DNA of 64,000 nt from the NCBI GenBank assembly GCA_012064415.1, contig SSNU01000076.1, positions 92,523 through 156,522 of the forward strand, in the 5' to 3' direction. Below are positions 32,901 through 45,919 of the stretch, piece by piece (position 1 is the stretch's first letter; every line of letters starts with the position of its first letter). The translations under genes were made by a program, and so were the position numbers. Source of the DNA: Gyrodactylus bullatarudis. Its lineage: Eukaryota; Platyhelminthes; Monogenea; Gyrodactylidea; Gyrodactylidae. The notes under the pieces were generated by a model that ran no database searches, was not told the DNA's origin, and worked only from the letters and a program-made list of their open reading frames with translations.

Positions 32901-35900
32901 CCAGATGAGTAATACATATGAAAAGTATGATCTCACCATAATTGGTTGATTTTCTGTTGGCGAGGGGAAGTTGAATTCTTCATCAAATTCAGTATCTGGA
33001 GTTTGAGGTCTTGTTGAGCCATTGGTATTCTTCATTGTCGTTAGACCGTCATTCGATTGGGAAATATCCTCTACTAGAGAATAAAAATAAATTTACTATA
33101 AAATAAGTAAAAAAATTACTTTGTAAACAAGCCGGGATATAAGAAAGGAACATATTCATAACTCCATTGAAAAGTCTTTCACAATTCAGAAATAATCCAT
33201 CAATAAATTGTAGTATGACAGGTCTTAGAGTTATACTTGATTTCTTTAAAATACTGAGAAACATGCAGTTACAGAGAGGTTCAAAATTAATTGTTCATTC
33301 TTGTTTTCTTTTGAATCAAATTGTTCGCTTATAATTTTTCATTGATTTTCACTCTTATGAATGAATGTAATTTTACAACCAAACTCTTTTGTTTTGTGTA
33401 TTTGAAATACAACAAATTCATTTTACCACTTTCAATGGCTTTTAAAATGATACGATATTCATTCAGCTATACTGAAAGACATATAAAGACTCTTTTGTAT
33501 AATGGGAATATTTGTACAAAGTACAAATGAAAACATGTAGCATTCTAGTAAACATGCAGAGAAGCATTCTAAGTACCCGAGAAACAACTTGAAAAGTTAT
33601 ACGAGTTGTAGAAGGGATTCGTAAAGAGTTGATTGTCCTCAAGAGATTCAGGGAAATCAATTCTCGACAAATAGGAGGACGTGGAAATCGAATTTCTTGG
33701 GGAATTTTTCATCATATACAATTGACCATGGTGTAATGTCTGAGTTGAACTCATCAGAGAAGGATCATAGTGAGAATATCCTTGATAATCGTGGAAGTTG
33801 CGATTGTCTGTTTCTAATACCACAAAAATTACCATGATAAAGTTATAAACCTATAAAAACATGAAAAATAGTTATGATAGCTAAAGAATTCAACCCTTTA
33901 TGTCATCATTAGAGTGGGTTCCTCCCCCTTTCATACTATTCAAGATGAGAAGTAATCATGCCCGTAGGATTCAGATATGCAATCGCCTGAATAATCTCTT
34001 CTTAAAGTTCAAGCCATAATCGAGGTTTGGATCAAAAGAAATGACCCGATTTTTCACCAACTAATCAGCGTTTCAAATGCGAGCCTTGATATATTATTCT
34101 CCTGGACGTTAAGGCTTAAATAGATTTTCATGAATCATCTACAAGGAAACAGAACAAGAAAAGCTGTTTTTTTCTCTTTACATGATAATTTTTCAGAAAT
34201 ATTTCAGTGCAAGATATAATTGGTTTCTTTCTCATTGGGTGTGCTTACAAGAGATACAAGATTAACGTTGATAATTTGATTATATTGAACACTCTTACTT
34301 TTCTATTTTTATTTATATACCCAGTATCCTCTAGTTTTTGAGCTATTTCAAGTCAAAGCTGAAAACTTCCTTTAAAAACACAAAATAAGGCTTCCAATTG
34401 ACAGTAGTTCTATCAGCAAAAGTAAGCATGATAAAAAGGTTGAAAGAATAAATTCAGACATATCACTCATGAGTTCTTGAACAAGAATGATTATTTAGTG
34501 TCGAGATAACGCGAGATGAAAATACGATCAAGTATACATACAAAAGGTATCCAGCTATAGTTTACATTTATAAAAATAGTTAACCTGTTCTCCTATTTGT
34601 ATTGCATTCTAATATTTGTCAATCATCATCATCATATCGTTATTTCTATTTAGATAAAGATCAAACAGAGCTTCCATTGTTCTAGCTGAGAAAAGAAAAT
34701 GTGTACAAAAATGTTTGTACTTTTAAAAAGAGGCAAGCTAAAAAGAACATCCAAAATGAATTGCACAATGTCTGCTACTCTTCGTTTCTCCCCCACAAAA
34801 CAGTTTCAGTGTATCATGTGTACAAAAATTCAGAATAAAAATCTACAATCATGGTTTAGTCGTAAATACAGTAGTACAATTTTAAAATTGTTGAAATATA
34901 AAGGTGATTTTTTTGGACATGATTGGTAAGATAACATTAGCATTTCCAATCATACATGGGAAAATTGTTTCGATCCTTGATGGAATCTAGACTCATCATT
35001 GATGAGTCATCAATTAATGTATTGGTAAGAGTGCAGATTTAATAAACTTCAGAGCCTCTTACAGAAGTTTCAGTATTGAAATGATCTCATTTAGTGAAAG
35101 GGGGTAATTGACAAACTCTGGAAGAGACCTTGGAATAAAAGTTTGGCTTCATATCAATTAAATTTTAAATAGAGCTTTATTCACCAAAAAACTTTGTTTA
35201 CTCTTAATGCTAGCATGATTTTCAGTATTAAATTTTACTTCTGTCAAATTGGATCGAGTTATACACACTGGATGGAAAATTCAAAGAAGAGTGAGGAAAT
35301 TAATGACTTTTTTGAAATAATCCTTTTAATTGTATAGCTAAAATTATATAAGAAATGATCTCAAAAAATATCATAAAAATTTGAAAATGCCTTTTTTCCA
35401 CTCTAGAGAAAAATAATTTTCATCGAAGATAAATTTAATTTCAAGAGTAATTCATATAAAGAGTAAGAAAATAGAGAAAATAGGCAGAATTCTCAAACCT
35501 ACGATTGGACCTCCCATTCTATCATCCATACAAAAAGGAAACTGGAAGTCATAATGAAAAAATGAGAAGTTGGCTGTAGCCGATAATCAGCCAGTTCTAG
35601 TTCCTAGCAGTGCCCCAGAAACAGTTACAGAGTTGGATACAAATGAAATTAAAGAGAAGTCAACGATAGTTGATAATCCAATTATGTCCCTACCTGTAAT
35701 TGTTGAGAAGAAAAGTTGTGAAAATTTTTCATCCAAGATGTAATCAATTTTTTTCATTTTAACCCCAAACTATTTTTTTCTAATTAAAAAAAATAATTAC
35801 GCTGATTCCGAATAGGTTAGTTGTTTCTTTTAAAAAGAGAATTAGGAATTTCAGGCAGAGATGATTGTACTGCCATTGGGTAAACTGCAATCCTCAGGCC

Positions 35901-38900
35901 TATTTGAAAATAAATTTTAAGACGTAAGAAATGGCACGATAGAATTTTATTACACTCGCAAGGCTAGCTAACCGAAAAGCATCCATAACGTAGTCGGCTT
36001 TATTTTGGATAGGGGAATGAGTCACCTTTCACAGAACATCACTCTGTGTATGGATACAATTTAATTAATAATAATGTGGATTATTTTACTTTATGTCGGC
36101 TTCACTATCTCACCTTCATGGGGAATTCCAAAAATTTTCAAGATTTACCAATGAGCCATAATGTATCCTTTCCTCTCCCCTTAAAAGGGGTTACCACCAT
36201 CCAAGTAGAAGTTAGTTAATGATAGTTAATATCAATTGTTTTCACATGAACCTAATTGAGATGAAGAATTGTGAATTTACTTTTATTTAACAAAAATAAC
36301 TTTTACACGTTTCATTGAATATATATTCTGTATAAAAATACATGTCGGTGTAGGGTCTGATGAGAACCGACGAAAGATCTCATATTCACTCACAATCTAT
36401 TTTTGTATTCGTATTCTACCTTCAAAATGCAAGACATTAGTCCGCAGAATGATAATATATTCGTGGAATTCAGGAGTCTCAAGCAAGATGAAAAAATTGA
36501 ATTTGGCCATTTCATGAATTTCGAAAATGTCCCAATTTCCCACTCTCTCTTCCTGTAAGACGATCGAAATGACTCACCTAATCTACAAATCTATTTTTTT
36601 ATAGTATTCTATGCCAAACAGTATCAAGCTAGTTGAGAGTCAACTCAATCTGTCGTGAAAAACTGATAAACAAGAGAGAACTGATTGTCAGATGAGAAAA
36701 ATCTAATTAAAACAGCTCTACTTTTCGCATTACATCATAGATGGAGTCGAAACAACTCTGAGAAAATTAGCATCCTTTTCCAATTAGGCAACAGAGCGTA
36801 TTATCGTTAGCCAGGTGAATCGATTTACGTTACACTTCAGAGGCTGAGATACAATTAAACATAAACATTATGGTTTCAATCTGGGACTTGTATTAGAGAA
36901 ATTTCCTCTATTCTGATTGGTAAATGGTTGTTTCAAAGGTTTCATATATACTAACCAATCAGAATGAAAAATACCAATCAAGGATTAATCCAGATATGCA
37001 AACAAAACTTGAGGATAGACTTTATCTAAATGTACACATAGTTGGTAATTTTATCGATAAAACTTGTCCAAGTAGATTAGATTAGTTACTAGAAAAAAAG
37101 TCGGCAGTTTTACAAATTCATGTCTATAATCCCAAGTATTCAATAATAATTTAATCTCTACATGTTTAGATTCTAAAGAATGACTAAATTAAATGTCTTG
37201 ATTATAAGAAGAGATCAAGTTCAAAGAATCGACTCACCATTGAGCATGATTTGTTTCATTTCTTGGACTGGGAGGGAAACTGGTGATGAGGTCCATGTAT
37301 CAAAGGATTCCTTTGATGGCGTGGCGGAATGATTGTTTGAGTAGTTTGGAGTTATCGAGACCTTGAGTCCAGACACAGCCCTGATGAGGTCTTGGTTTGA
37401 TTTTCGCCATTGATCTTCGATATTGACATCGTTTGGACTACAAATCATTTGCTTTACATGCATAACCATTGGCTTTATGCCTAAAAAATCAAAGAAAAGA
37501 CCCTAATAATTTAGAGGTTAAGTCATCTAAATTATTAGATCACGTATATTGGAATATAAAAATCTTGGAGTTCTTCAAAGAGCTGTACGGCATAGATTGA
37601 CTATAATTTTTTTCGCTTGCTACCTGACTATGTTGTCTTCTGGCTTGTATTGGTCTATCTTAAGAAATACTACACCTTTTTCCCTCCTTTCTTTTTCTAC
37701 AAAAGACATTATAGTCAGGTAGCAAGGTTAAAGACAAAAATTGAAATTCAACTAACTAGAGTGTAATACTAATAGGGATGATTTAACTTTATTCGAGTAG
37801 TCAGCGTCTTCACTGTTGTCAGCCTCCTTTCGGCCAATTTGCAGGATCCTATTGGCACGCCTAGCTATACTAGTGGTCGACTCGACAATTCCATGTTGAT
37901 CTTGGATCTTCAAAAAGTTCTCAGCATTGGTTGAGTCAACATTGATCTTGTTCTCTACATGTAATGAAAAGAAATTGCCAAATTATATCGAATCGCCAAA
38001 CAGAGGCATGATCCCTTTATAAATTTCAATAATGACACACACCTTGAGCTTTGATAAACGACCATGCATCCATGGCTTCGTCAACGAGGGTCTGCATCTT
38101 CTCAACATTCAAAATCCAATGCTTCTTCATCTGGTTAAAGTGCTGTTCCGCTATGCTGAATTCTCCACGTTTCTCGTTGACACGATTGTTCATCAAATTG
38201 GTGCCAAGTTTGAACAGAATCTTTCCTGCAAGTAAAACTTGGTTTGTTAACTCGGGTAGATAGAATGCCAGGGTCCTCAGCGTATCAGCTTTGAGATAAT
38301 CACTAAGGTTGGACGAGGCGACCTCCGCAATATTACAAATCCGCTCAGAGTGAGTCTGAAAAAGATTTTGTTAGAGCAATGGTGGGTTTTCTTAGTTACA
38401 GATTTCTTAGTTACAGATAACATTTCTGATTTTTCATAGAATTCTTCCTCCAGAGAGTCACTATCGGTGTTCTGATAACTCGCAAAAGCAACATCAGAAA
38501 ATTGTCTCAGAGGACCAAGGAGGTCTGTGAACCAATCGGCGACCTCGTGAACTAGGCCTTCTTGTAGTCGTTTCCAGACAGAACTTAGACTCTTTGACAT
38601 TGCCAGAGATAAATCTGTCTGCTTCTTTATTACATCTGGATCTAGGAAAAAATAATAAAAGAATTAGATAAGGACAGTCTATAATTTTAGATTTTTTGAT
38701 TTTATTAATTCAAAATACAATAAAGTTTTTTTTGCAAATCGATAGGAAATATGTTTATCCCATGATGAATAATAAAAAATCCAAACGTCTACAGCTAACT
38801 TATCTCTTCAACATTCAGTTCACTCACTCTGGGATTGTTTTAGTAATTCATTCAGTCGTATCGCTGATCTGTCAAGATGCTCACAACTTTCGAAGCAGGC

Positions 38901-41900
38901 ATCAATCCACTCGCAGTCATAACCTTGCTCTGAATTTTTGTTATTATTCAAACCTTCAACCCGACACATGAGACGTTTCGAGTCGTTTGTTAGAACTCTG
39001 CAAGCCTCATAGCCGACGTCTCTGTAAGGGCCAGTGGGATTGAGAATCCATTTTTGCGCTTGATTGAATTTGCCCTCAAAAGTGCGCGCTGTCTTGTAAA
39101 TATTCGCTGATGAGCTGTCATGGAAGCCAATCGATTCCTGACAGAGGTCTTCAAGGTCCTTTAGAATATCCAATGCCTTGTGACTTAACTCATTGAGATT
39201 GTTTTTCATTAGGGGCTGAAAGATTTTCATTATTTCATTCGTGAATTAGGTTGAAACTAAGGGATTTTCACTTACATCTGGAAGATTCTGATACTTAAGG
39301 TTAGTAATCTGGGAGAAGAGATTTTCAAATTCCTTAATTCTGTCCTCCAGTTGACTCCTTAGTTTGTTATCTAGGGTGTATTGGGTGATTTTCTTCATTG
39401 CAAACAGGGTTTGTCTAAAGGTTGGCTCAAATCCTGTACTTTGCTATATAGAGAAAATAAAATTTATTCTCTGACTCTACTTCGGGCAGTTATAACCTAA
39501 ATTTTCTCATCTCTATTGGCTTATTCCCCAACTAGTATAACTAGGTTTTCTATCATCATTCCACTCAGTTCGAAATTGAGAAGGTAACTTGAATGTATTT
39601 GGAAAAAAAGTCAAATGAATATGAACATTTTTAAAACATGAACTGATAAATTAAGGTTTGTAATAGACGAAAAAAGAGAGCTATCGTAAATTTCCCCATT
39701 CCAGACATTTTGTATGCATATAAACATTTTCCCTTAGGAAGGAGAAGGTTTATCTTTATATTCTTATACGTTCTCCCCTGTAATAACTCCATCTTCAATG
39801 CAGTACAGTATATATCCTAGTAAACTGCATGTATATCCACAAAATGAACCAGTGTATTTCTTATAAATCTCCGCCCAAGATAATCATCTATCGATTTGTA
39901 TGGATACATTTCTGTGTACATACTAATACTATTCTTTAACATGAAAGAAAATATTTTTTGTGCACTTTGAATTGATTGTATATTAGCAATGCCCAAATAC
40001 TGTAATGAAAACAGTATGTATATTAAAGCGTACTAAACATGTGCTCTCCCCTAGGAATGATAATACAACCAGGGACCTTTTAGATGATAAACAAATATGG
40101 TTTATATTTATATTCTATACCATACCAAGGTAATCTCCCCATAATATACACTGTAAATATGATAAACATTGGGATAATTCAAGTGTGAGAATCATTGCAC
40201 CAACACTTATCATAAAAGTTTATAGAACAAGGTTCAGAATACATCAGAATATAGTGAAGAGTTTATATCAGACTATAATATCATGTCTAGTTAAGCCTAT
40301 TATAGAATTTTAAAGCTAGTTAATGTATGACGAAGATGGGAATTAACGATTTTTTTTAGAAAATTCTCAATTTTTTCATCAAGAAATCGAATTTGATCAA
40401 GAAATTTTGGAATCTAGATCATGAGGTCCACTTTCACAATATGAAGAAAAATAATTTGAAAAAAATCAAATTTTAAGGAAAATATGGTATAATTCAAATC
40501 TCGAAGTAGCGCCAAATTCCCATTTTTTGAACTTTCAGTTGATTTTTAGGATCACGATTAGACAAAGAAATCAAATATGCTGAATCTGATTTTGTGGATC
40601 ACCCCATCATCCCTACATGAAAATCGATGAAATTTTGATAATGCCTGAAAAAAGTAGCATCTATCTAAAGTTTTATGGTGATAATCAGTTTTCTTGTCTT
40701 ATTGTGATCCTAAAAACCAAGTTTGATCCATCTCTCACCAAAATTTTTCAACTGCGAGTTTGGCGCTAACTCGATACTGTATTTGAAATATGCTGTAATT
40801 TCATTAAAAACTGATTTTTTTTCTTCATATCGTAAAATTGGATTGAGAATTTTGTAAAAATCGTAAATTCCCATCTTCATATTAGCTAGGTGTAAAAATT
40901 CTACCAAAATCTTCTATTTTGGCATTCGAATAAAGATCTCTTATCAAAAGAGAATTCAAGTAACATGAAAATCGATTAAACTTGGAAAGCATTTTCATCA
41001 AATTCCATGAATTTTTCCAGCAATCACTTTCAAGTTTATTATTATGAATCAAATGTTCATGTTATTCATTCACATTTAACAAGATAATTAAAAGATTGCC
41101 AGAGAATATATATTATATATATATATATATATTAAAACAACTCCTTAAAGGAAGGAAAATCATCAGTAGTGTCACATTTTTTGAATCTCATGGTTACATA
41201 AAACTGATCAGGCACAGCGCTCACTCAAGAATGGCTAGTTAAAATTAGGCTTTCTTCAATTTGGGACATGCAAGAAAGTATTGTAATTTTTATCATGTTT
41301 AAATTAAATTAATTAGAGAAAAACAATCGGCTATGTAAAGAAAATAGATTAAAGATTAACTGACCTGGGAAGTTTATGGTCTAAGAAGAAAAGAATTTCA
41401 AGAAAAAAATGCCAAGTTAATTTTTGGCCAAATTAGACTAAATTGGAAATAATGGCCATTTCAACTTTAACCATCTAAAGCGGTTATACTAAGCTTGGGA
41501 AAATTCCTGATTCTGTAAAATAAATTTCAAATGATTTTAATTTATATAAATTTCATAGGTATTTTTAAAGGAATACGGAAATTTGAAAATCTGTAAATGA
41601 GTTACAGTAATTACCAGAAAATCTTCTTCTATGATTCAAGTATCGTTTTTCGTGGTGTTATTTTATTGAGTAAATTAATTTTTGATATATTCCTATTAAA
41701 ACATCATTTCTGATGAGCTAAAGAGAAGTTAGCGAGAAAATCAGTCGTTCAAAGCAATCAAGTACAGGAGTTACTGTTTTGAAAACCTCATTCTTGTTCA
41801 GTCTCTTGCAAAGGGGAATGATATTATCGAAAATGATTGAAATTTAATCACTGATAAGTTATCAGATAGGCACTGTATTTGTTAGGATATTAATCGTTCT

Positions 41901-44900
41901 TTAGATCCACAAAATGAATTCTTAGATTCCAAAGAATTGAATCATTCAAAATGTGAGCAAATATGAACAAAATATAAACTTTTCTGTTTAAAATTCATTA
42001 TAGAAATAATATTTGCAGGAATTTCCTGAAGCTTAGGTTATATCGATCAGTAAGGAATTTCTTCAAACTCTTGGAAGGAATTGGTGAACTCGTTCGGAGA
42101 TGAGTCTATCAAGAAAATGTGAACTAATTTTCAGTCTTGAATAGTTTTCAAGAAATATCTCTTTGCTACAAACCTCACTCCTGAAATTCATCTACAGGGA
42201 TCAGTTGGAGCAGTTGTAATCACAAGTATCGACCCAGTGATAAATGAAAACTAGCAGCAGCAGTAGAATAAAAATAGTTAGTGCCTGCAGAATAACCTGA
42301 GAATGATATCTCTCAAAAGAACACGAAGAGAGAATAATGAAAAGAAGGAACTGTGGGTATAACAGAAATTACTCAAGATGAATTTTATACATGAGGTCAC
42401 AGATTGAAGATTTAATTTCAACCACTCCAACAGTGATGTACATTGGATGATTTATTCAACTCAAATTAGCTTCATCCATCTGATCATTGATTGTTTACAA
42501 AAGTTTACATACATTTAGTTCTTATTATAAAATTTAATAAAACTCTGGTCGGTGTTAGAATTCCCAACTAATCTAACGTTTCGATGGTGATTGTCTTCAG
42601 ACGCCTCCTTCAGTGGTACGACGAACTGATCAAATACAAAATACTATTTATTTACATTTTCATGATTTAATCTCTATCAGTTTTGTCCAATCAGATTAGG
42701 GAATCATATCTGTCGAACCACTGAAGAAGGCGTCTCGAAACGTTAGGATGGTTAAAAATTCTAATATTGACCAAAGTTTAAATAAATTTTATTATTAAAC
42801 TAATTTCGGATCACTTTTTACTGAATCCGACTTTTATTTCTTGTTATTTGTTTTCAGGAATTTCTCATTCTTTCATTTTCAAAATTTATAACTGTAAACT
42901 GTGTTAGAAATTAGACTCAAATCGTAACTCTTTAATTAGAGATTATAGGCTTCAGAGTTAGAATTTTAGAAGTTTGATTTGTATATTTAATTTTTCTAGG
43001 CAGCTTTAGGCTAACATTTGCACCGATTTATCTGAAGAAACTAATATTGATGACATGAAAACGAATCCGTTGCGGTGAGAAATTAGTCTCTAATTCAACC
43101 CAACTTTGTATGCTGACTTTTGCATCCGTTAAATATTGATTAGTATTAATATTTAATAGAGATGTATTGAAGGCATGCTTGCCTTTCATCATCATCTTTA
43201 AGAGAAAATCACATTTCAAGTGTACCTCGTGGGGCATAGGACACTGAACAATTTCACTTTTCTTTAGATCACCTGATTTTCACTTTTTCAGTCCATCATT
43301 CTGAATATTCTTGATTCTGTAGAGTTTTATAATAGAGATGTATCTCTCTATCTACGTGTTATTATCAGGGCATCCAAAAATATGCCAATTTTTTGGAATA
43401 TATACCCTAAAATATTCTACATAAATATGCCAAAAAAATCTGTGAAAATGCTAGAAATAATTTCTTTTCTTTAAAAAATCTATCAATATTCTTAGCATAA
43501 ATAACCTGCAAAATCGAAGATTTATTCTTAAACGCTATTGATGATCTTTGAATATGCTTAAAAAGTTAACAGAAGACATCATAAAACTTTCATTTAAAAT
43601 ATTTCAAACTTTAGTTTTAATACTATCAAGACTATTCACTAGAAAAGAACTCTCGCCATCCCCATACCTTACTAGGAATAAATTGAAGTTCACGTGCCTT
43701 CTCAACAACACCCTTGTCCTGAAGACCAGTTTCAACATTGACATCTACTCCCTCTCGGATTTGCAAATTCGCAACATATGCGCCTTTCTTTACATGCTAA
43801 TTCCACCAACGTCAGATATAAACTCGAATTACTCTCAATAACCAAGATTCATATGTGTATAAATTTTATTTTTACCTCGAAATTCTACTAAATAAATTAA
43901 GTTTTCTATCAAAAAAAGAAAGTGACAAATAAAAAGCTCTTATTTCTTATTCGATGATCCTAAATCTCATTCAAAGTAAAAAGCTCTATAGACAATCCTT
44001 CATTATCTGAACTACTATCTATTGGAAAACAAGATTAAATATTAGTTACTGTATACACAAAATGAGAGAAGGCTTCTGTCTTTCATTCAAATAGTCTGAT
44101 TAGCTAGAGATCAGCACACTTTATGGCTAACCTTACTCCTCTATAGTCTACATCTCCCTATTAAACTCATAACCACAACAACTCTTTTAGATATCAATCT
44201 ACAAAGTAGATCTCCGACATTCTTGGTAAAAAAACTGATACGTAAAATTTAAAGATTAATCTATTTTTTTTCAATATTTTATTTCGATACCAATCAAATA
44301 AAAAAGATTTAAAATCAAACTAGAGAAATGCAATGACTCACCTTAGAATTTGAAAGGAATTCCTTGGTCGATTTAACACTCGAGTCTAAAATGGATTTTG
44401 CTGTCTTGAAGGTGATAAGCTCCTCGTTGTCAAGAGAATTCAAGCGGAGAGCCCTGATTATCTCCTGGATGTCATCAGTCATTTGAGTGATGAGAAAATC
44501 TCGGTTGGCACGAATTTCATAATTTTGACGATCATAATGATCTAAAATATTTTTCACAAGTTCATTTAAGCAAGAGAACAAGTTTTCAAGATTTTCTCTC
44601 AATTTTAATGCTGGTTGAGAAGAGAGAGTTAGTGGTTTGTGTGTGTATTTCATAACGAGCCTTGAATTTGGTGTTTATAAGATTGAAAATTCTTGTAAAA
44701 TGAGCAAAGAATTTTTCCTAATTATTTCATGGAGTTTCCAATAAAATGAAGGGTTGAATTTCAAGAAGAAATTTATATTTATTATCTAAAGATGATCTTT
44801 TTTGATTTCAATCATACGTATTAATGTATTAGAGTACAACCTTGGAGTCTCTGTTGTACTTTAAAAAAATTTCTCAATTTATCAGAGAGAATCTCAATTC

Positions 44901-45638
44901 CATTTAAAATAGATAATTTAAGAAACGAAATCGCACTCACCTTTGGATGAAATGTACAGCTTGAGAGCGGAAATCAGGATTGGAGTCAACTGTTTTATTT
45001 CCTCAACACTTCTACTTAAAATTTCCACATGATAGGGAATAATTAGCTCGTCAAGTCGATTAGTTACATTCGATATCATCTGAGACATGCACGGAGTAAG
45101 ATTCCTAATAATTTCCTTCAAGTCTGCCATTGTCTCAACTTGTTCTACTGTGGAGAGAACCAACTGGACACTTTCGCAAAATCCAACAATTTTGCGAACC
45201 TCTGACATGTCGAAACAATTCAAGACATCAAAAGTTCCCTTGAGAATACCTCGACTTCCGTTAATCAAGAATTTCCTTCCATTAACAGATGAATGGTCTG
45301 ATTGAAGAAATTTAACTGCTTTCAAAAGTTCTTCTGAAGCCTGGTTGACTTTGTCAAGGCAAATTGGCATTTCTTGAGAGAATAATTCATCATCAGATTG
45401 GAAAATTGTCTCGCGTCCTACCTTCACCAAATTTTCAACTGCACTTTTAACTAGATTGACTCTAACATCAAGATCGACAAACTGATTTGGACATTCATCA
45501 TCTTCAATGTTCAGAATGAGCTTAGAAACCTGTAAAAATGCATAGACAAGTTCAAGTATTTCAATTTCAATCTATATTTACCTGCTGAGCTACAGGTTCT
45601 AAAATACGACGAATAGTCTTTGTATGAAAGGATGACAT
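29984..45638 (-). CDS. VCL: Vinculin
   Basis: Sixteen exons on the minus strand: 45582-45638, 44941-45529, 44342-44610, 39276-39443, 38828-39215, 38415-38641 (or from 38400), 38043-38355, 37757-37954, 37238-37480, 33577-33807, 32937-33073, 32155-32270, 30953-31076, 30796-30886, 30312-30356 and 29984-30159. All phases close; 1123 or 1128 residues. The head starts SSFHTKTIRRILEPVAQQ and continues INGSRGILKGTFDVL and SEVRKIVGFCESV. Later marks are TSIARRANRIL, the linker TPDTEFDEEFNFP before NQPIM, and the tail LKIIATVKATMLG. It links talin and alpha-catenin to actin at adhesions. Only two central repeats are visible where vertebrates have three. The linker has an extra Ser/Tyr-rich exon (33577-33807). 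Introns reach 4.9 kb and carry many repeats. Confidence 0.96.
31160..31472. mobile_element. Foldback element A5 in a vinculin intron
   Basis: Ends TTGATACGAAGTTGGGAATC and its complement ATTCCCAACTTCATATCAA match the family A termini. The element is about 313 nt, inside the intron 31077-32154. Confidence 0.75.
32271..32936. other. Vinculin intron, with a repeat family I copy (about 32575-32665)
   Basis: The family I copy pairs with 961-1050 in the Wnt intron in inverted orientation. The two sites share TCCTCACAATGAGTTC and neighbouring blocks. Otherwise no feature. Confidence 0.65.
33808..37237. other. 3.4-kb vinculin intron with transposon remnants
   Basis: About 33950-34120 is a copy of dispersed family J; the other copy is at about 60165-60370, sharing ATGCCCGTAG and ATGCAATCGCCTGAA. 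About 35580-35742 is an open plus-strand frame of coding character (PVLVPSSAPETVTELDTNE) with no start of its own, ended by a stop, and is probably a retroelement fragment. About 36345-36550 belongs to family B and ends in a hammerhead-like motif followed by a frame reading MQDISPQNDNIFVEFRSLKQ. Confidence 0.6.
36353..36391 (+). ncRNA. Hammerhead-like ribozyme, family B (weak copy)
   Basis: Stem I GGGT/ACTC (one wobble), CTGATGA at 36357-36363, GAACCGAC, GAA at 36372-36374, a short imperfect stem III, then TTC with H17 = C. The core is intact but stem III has decayed compared with the copies at 54353 and 56086. Confidence 0.45.
37573..37730. repeat. Solo fragment of foldback D
   Basis: Shares AGCTGTACGGCATAGATTG, CTTGCTACCTGA and TTCTGGCTTGTATTGG blocks with the foldback at 4156-5122, but lacks most of the ORF. 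It lies in the vinculin intron 37481-37756. Confidence 0.8.
40322..40884. mobile_element. Foldback element A3
   Basis: Left end GACGAAGATGGGAATTAACG and right end CGTAAATTCCCATCTTCATA are inverted copies, with similarity continuing inward (ATCTAGATCATGAGG on the left, as in A1). About 560 nt. Confidence 0.85.
42520..42801. mobile_element. Foldback element with GAAACGTTAG motif
   Basis: Arms of about 95 nt (42520-42624 and 42711-42801) are reverse complements apart from an indel. They carry CACTGAAG...GGCGTCT...CGAAACGTTAG. The words CTGAAGA and GAAACG in that order recall the hammerhead of Penelope-like elements, but stem III and the cleavage site do not fit. Confidence 0.65.
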
Positions 45639-45919
45639 TAACTGTCAATAATATTATCAAATTGAAAAAGCGCTATAAATTTTAAAACTATAGATTCTTC
45701 GAAAATTGTTTGTAAAATATCTATGTGAATATTTCAAATTGAAATTCTGTTTTAATTGAATTAAATTAATTCTCTGAGAATTATTCACAGAAAATTTCTG
45801 ACAGAAATTTTTTACATAATTTGTATAGCTATAAATTTATTAAACTTCAAAAAGAATAGTAACAAAATAGACTTTTATAGTTTAATAATTTTATTCTTAA
45901 CAAAACTGAAAATGTAGAT

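Larger units (their letters stand above)
39444..44341. other. 4.9-kb vinculin intron with foldback elements
   Basis: Contains foldback A3 (40322-40884), an (AT)n tract (41114-41132) and a foldback at 42520-42801. At about 43045-43085 is the motif GACATGAAAACGAATCC plus GTTGCGGTGAG, also seen at 13226-13281. Plus-strand ORF 43548-43841 has no recognisable content and is probably chance. Confidence 0.7.

Noticed and set aside
33463..33660. ORF overlapping the vinculin linker exon
   Set aside because: Out-of-frame shadow of the exon 33577-33807.
34699..34929. 76-codon Lys/Cys-rich plus ORF in a vinculin intron
   Set aside because: Looks like chance translation of AT-rich DNA; the CxxC spacing does not form a recognisable zinc finger.
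43548..43841. 97-codon plus ORF in the large vinculin intron as a nested gene
   Set aside because: No family resemblance, no conserved start context, composition like random AT-rich sequence.
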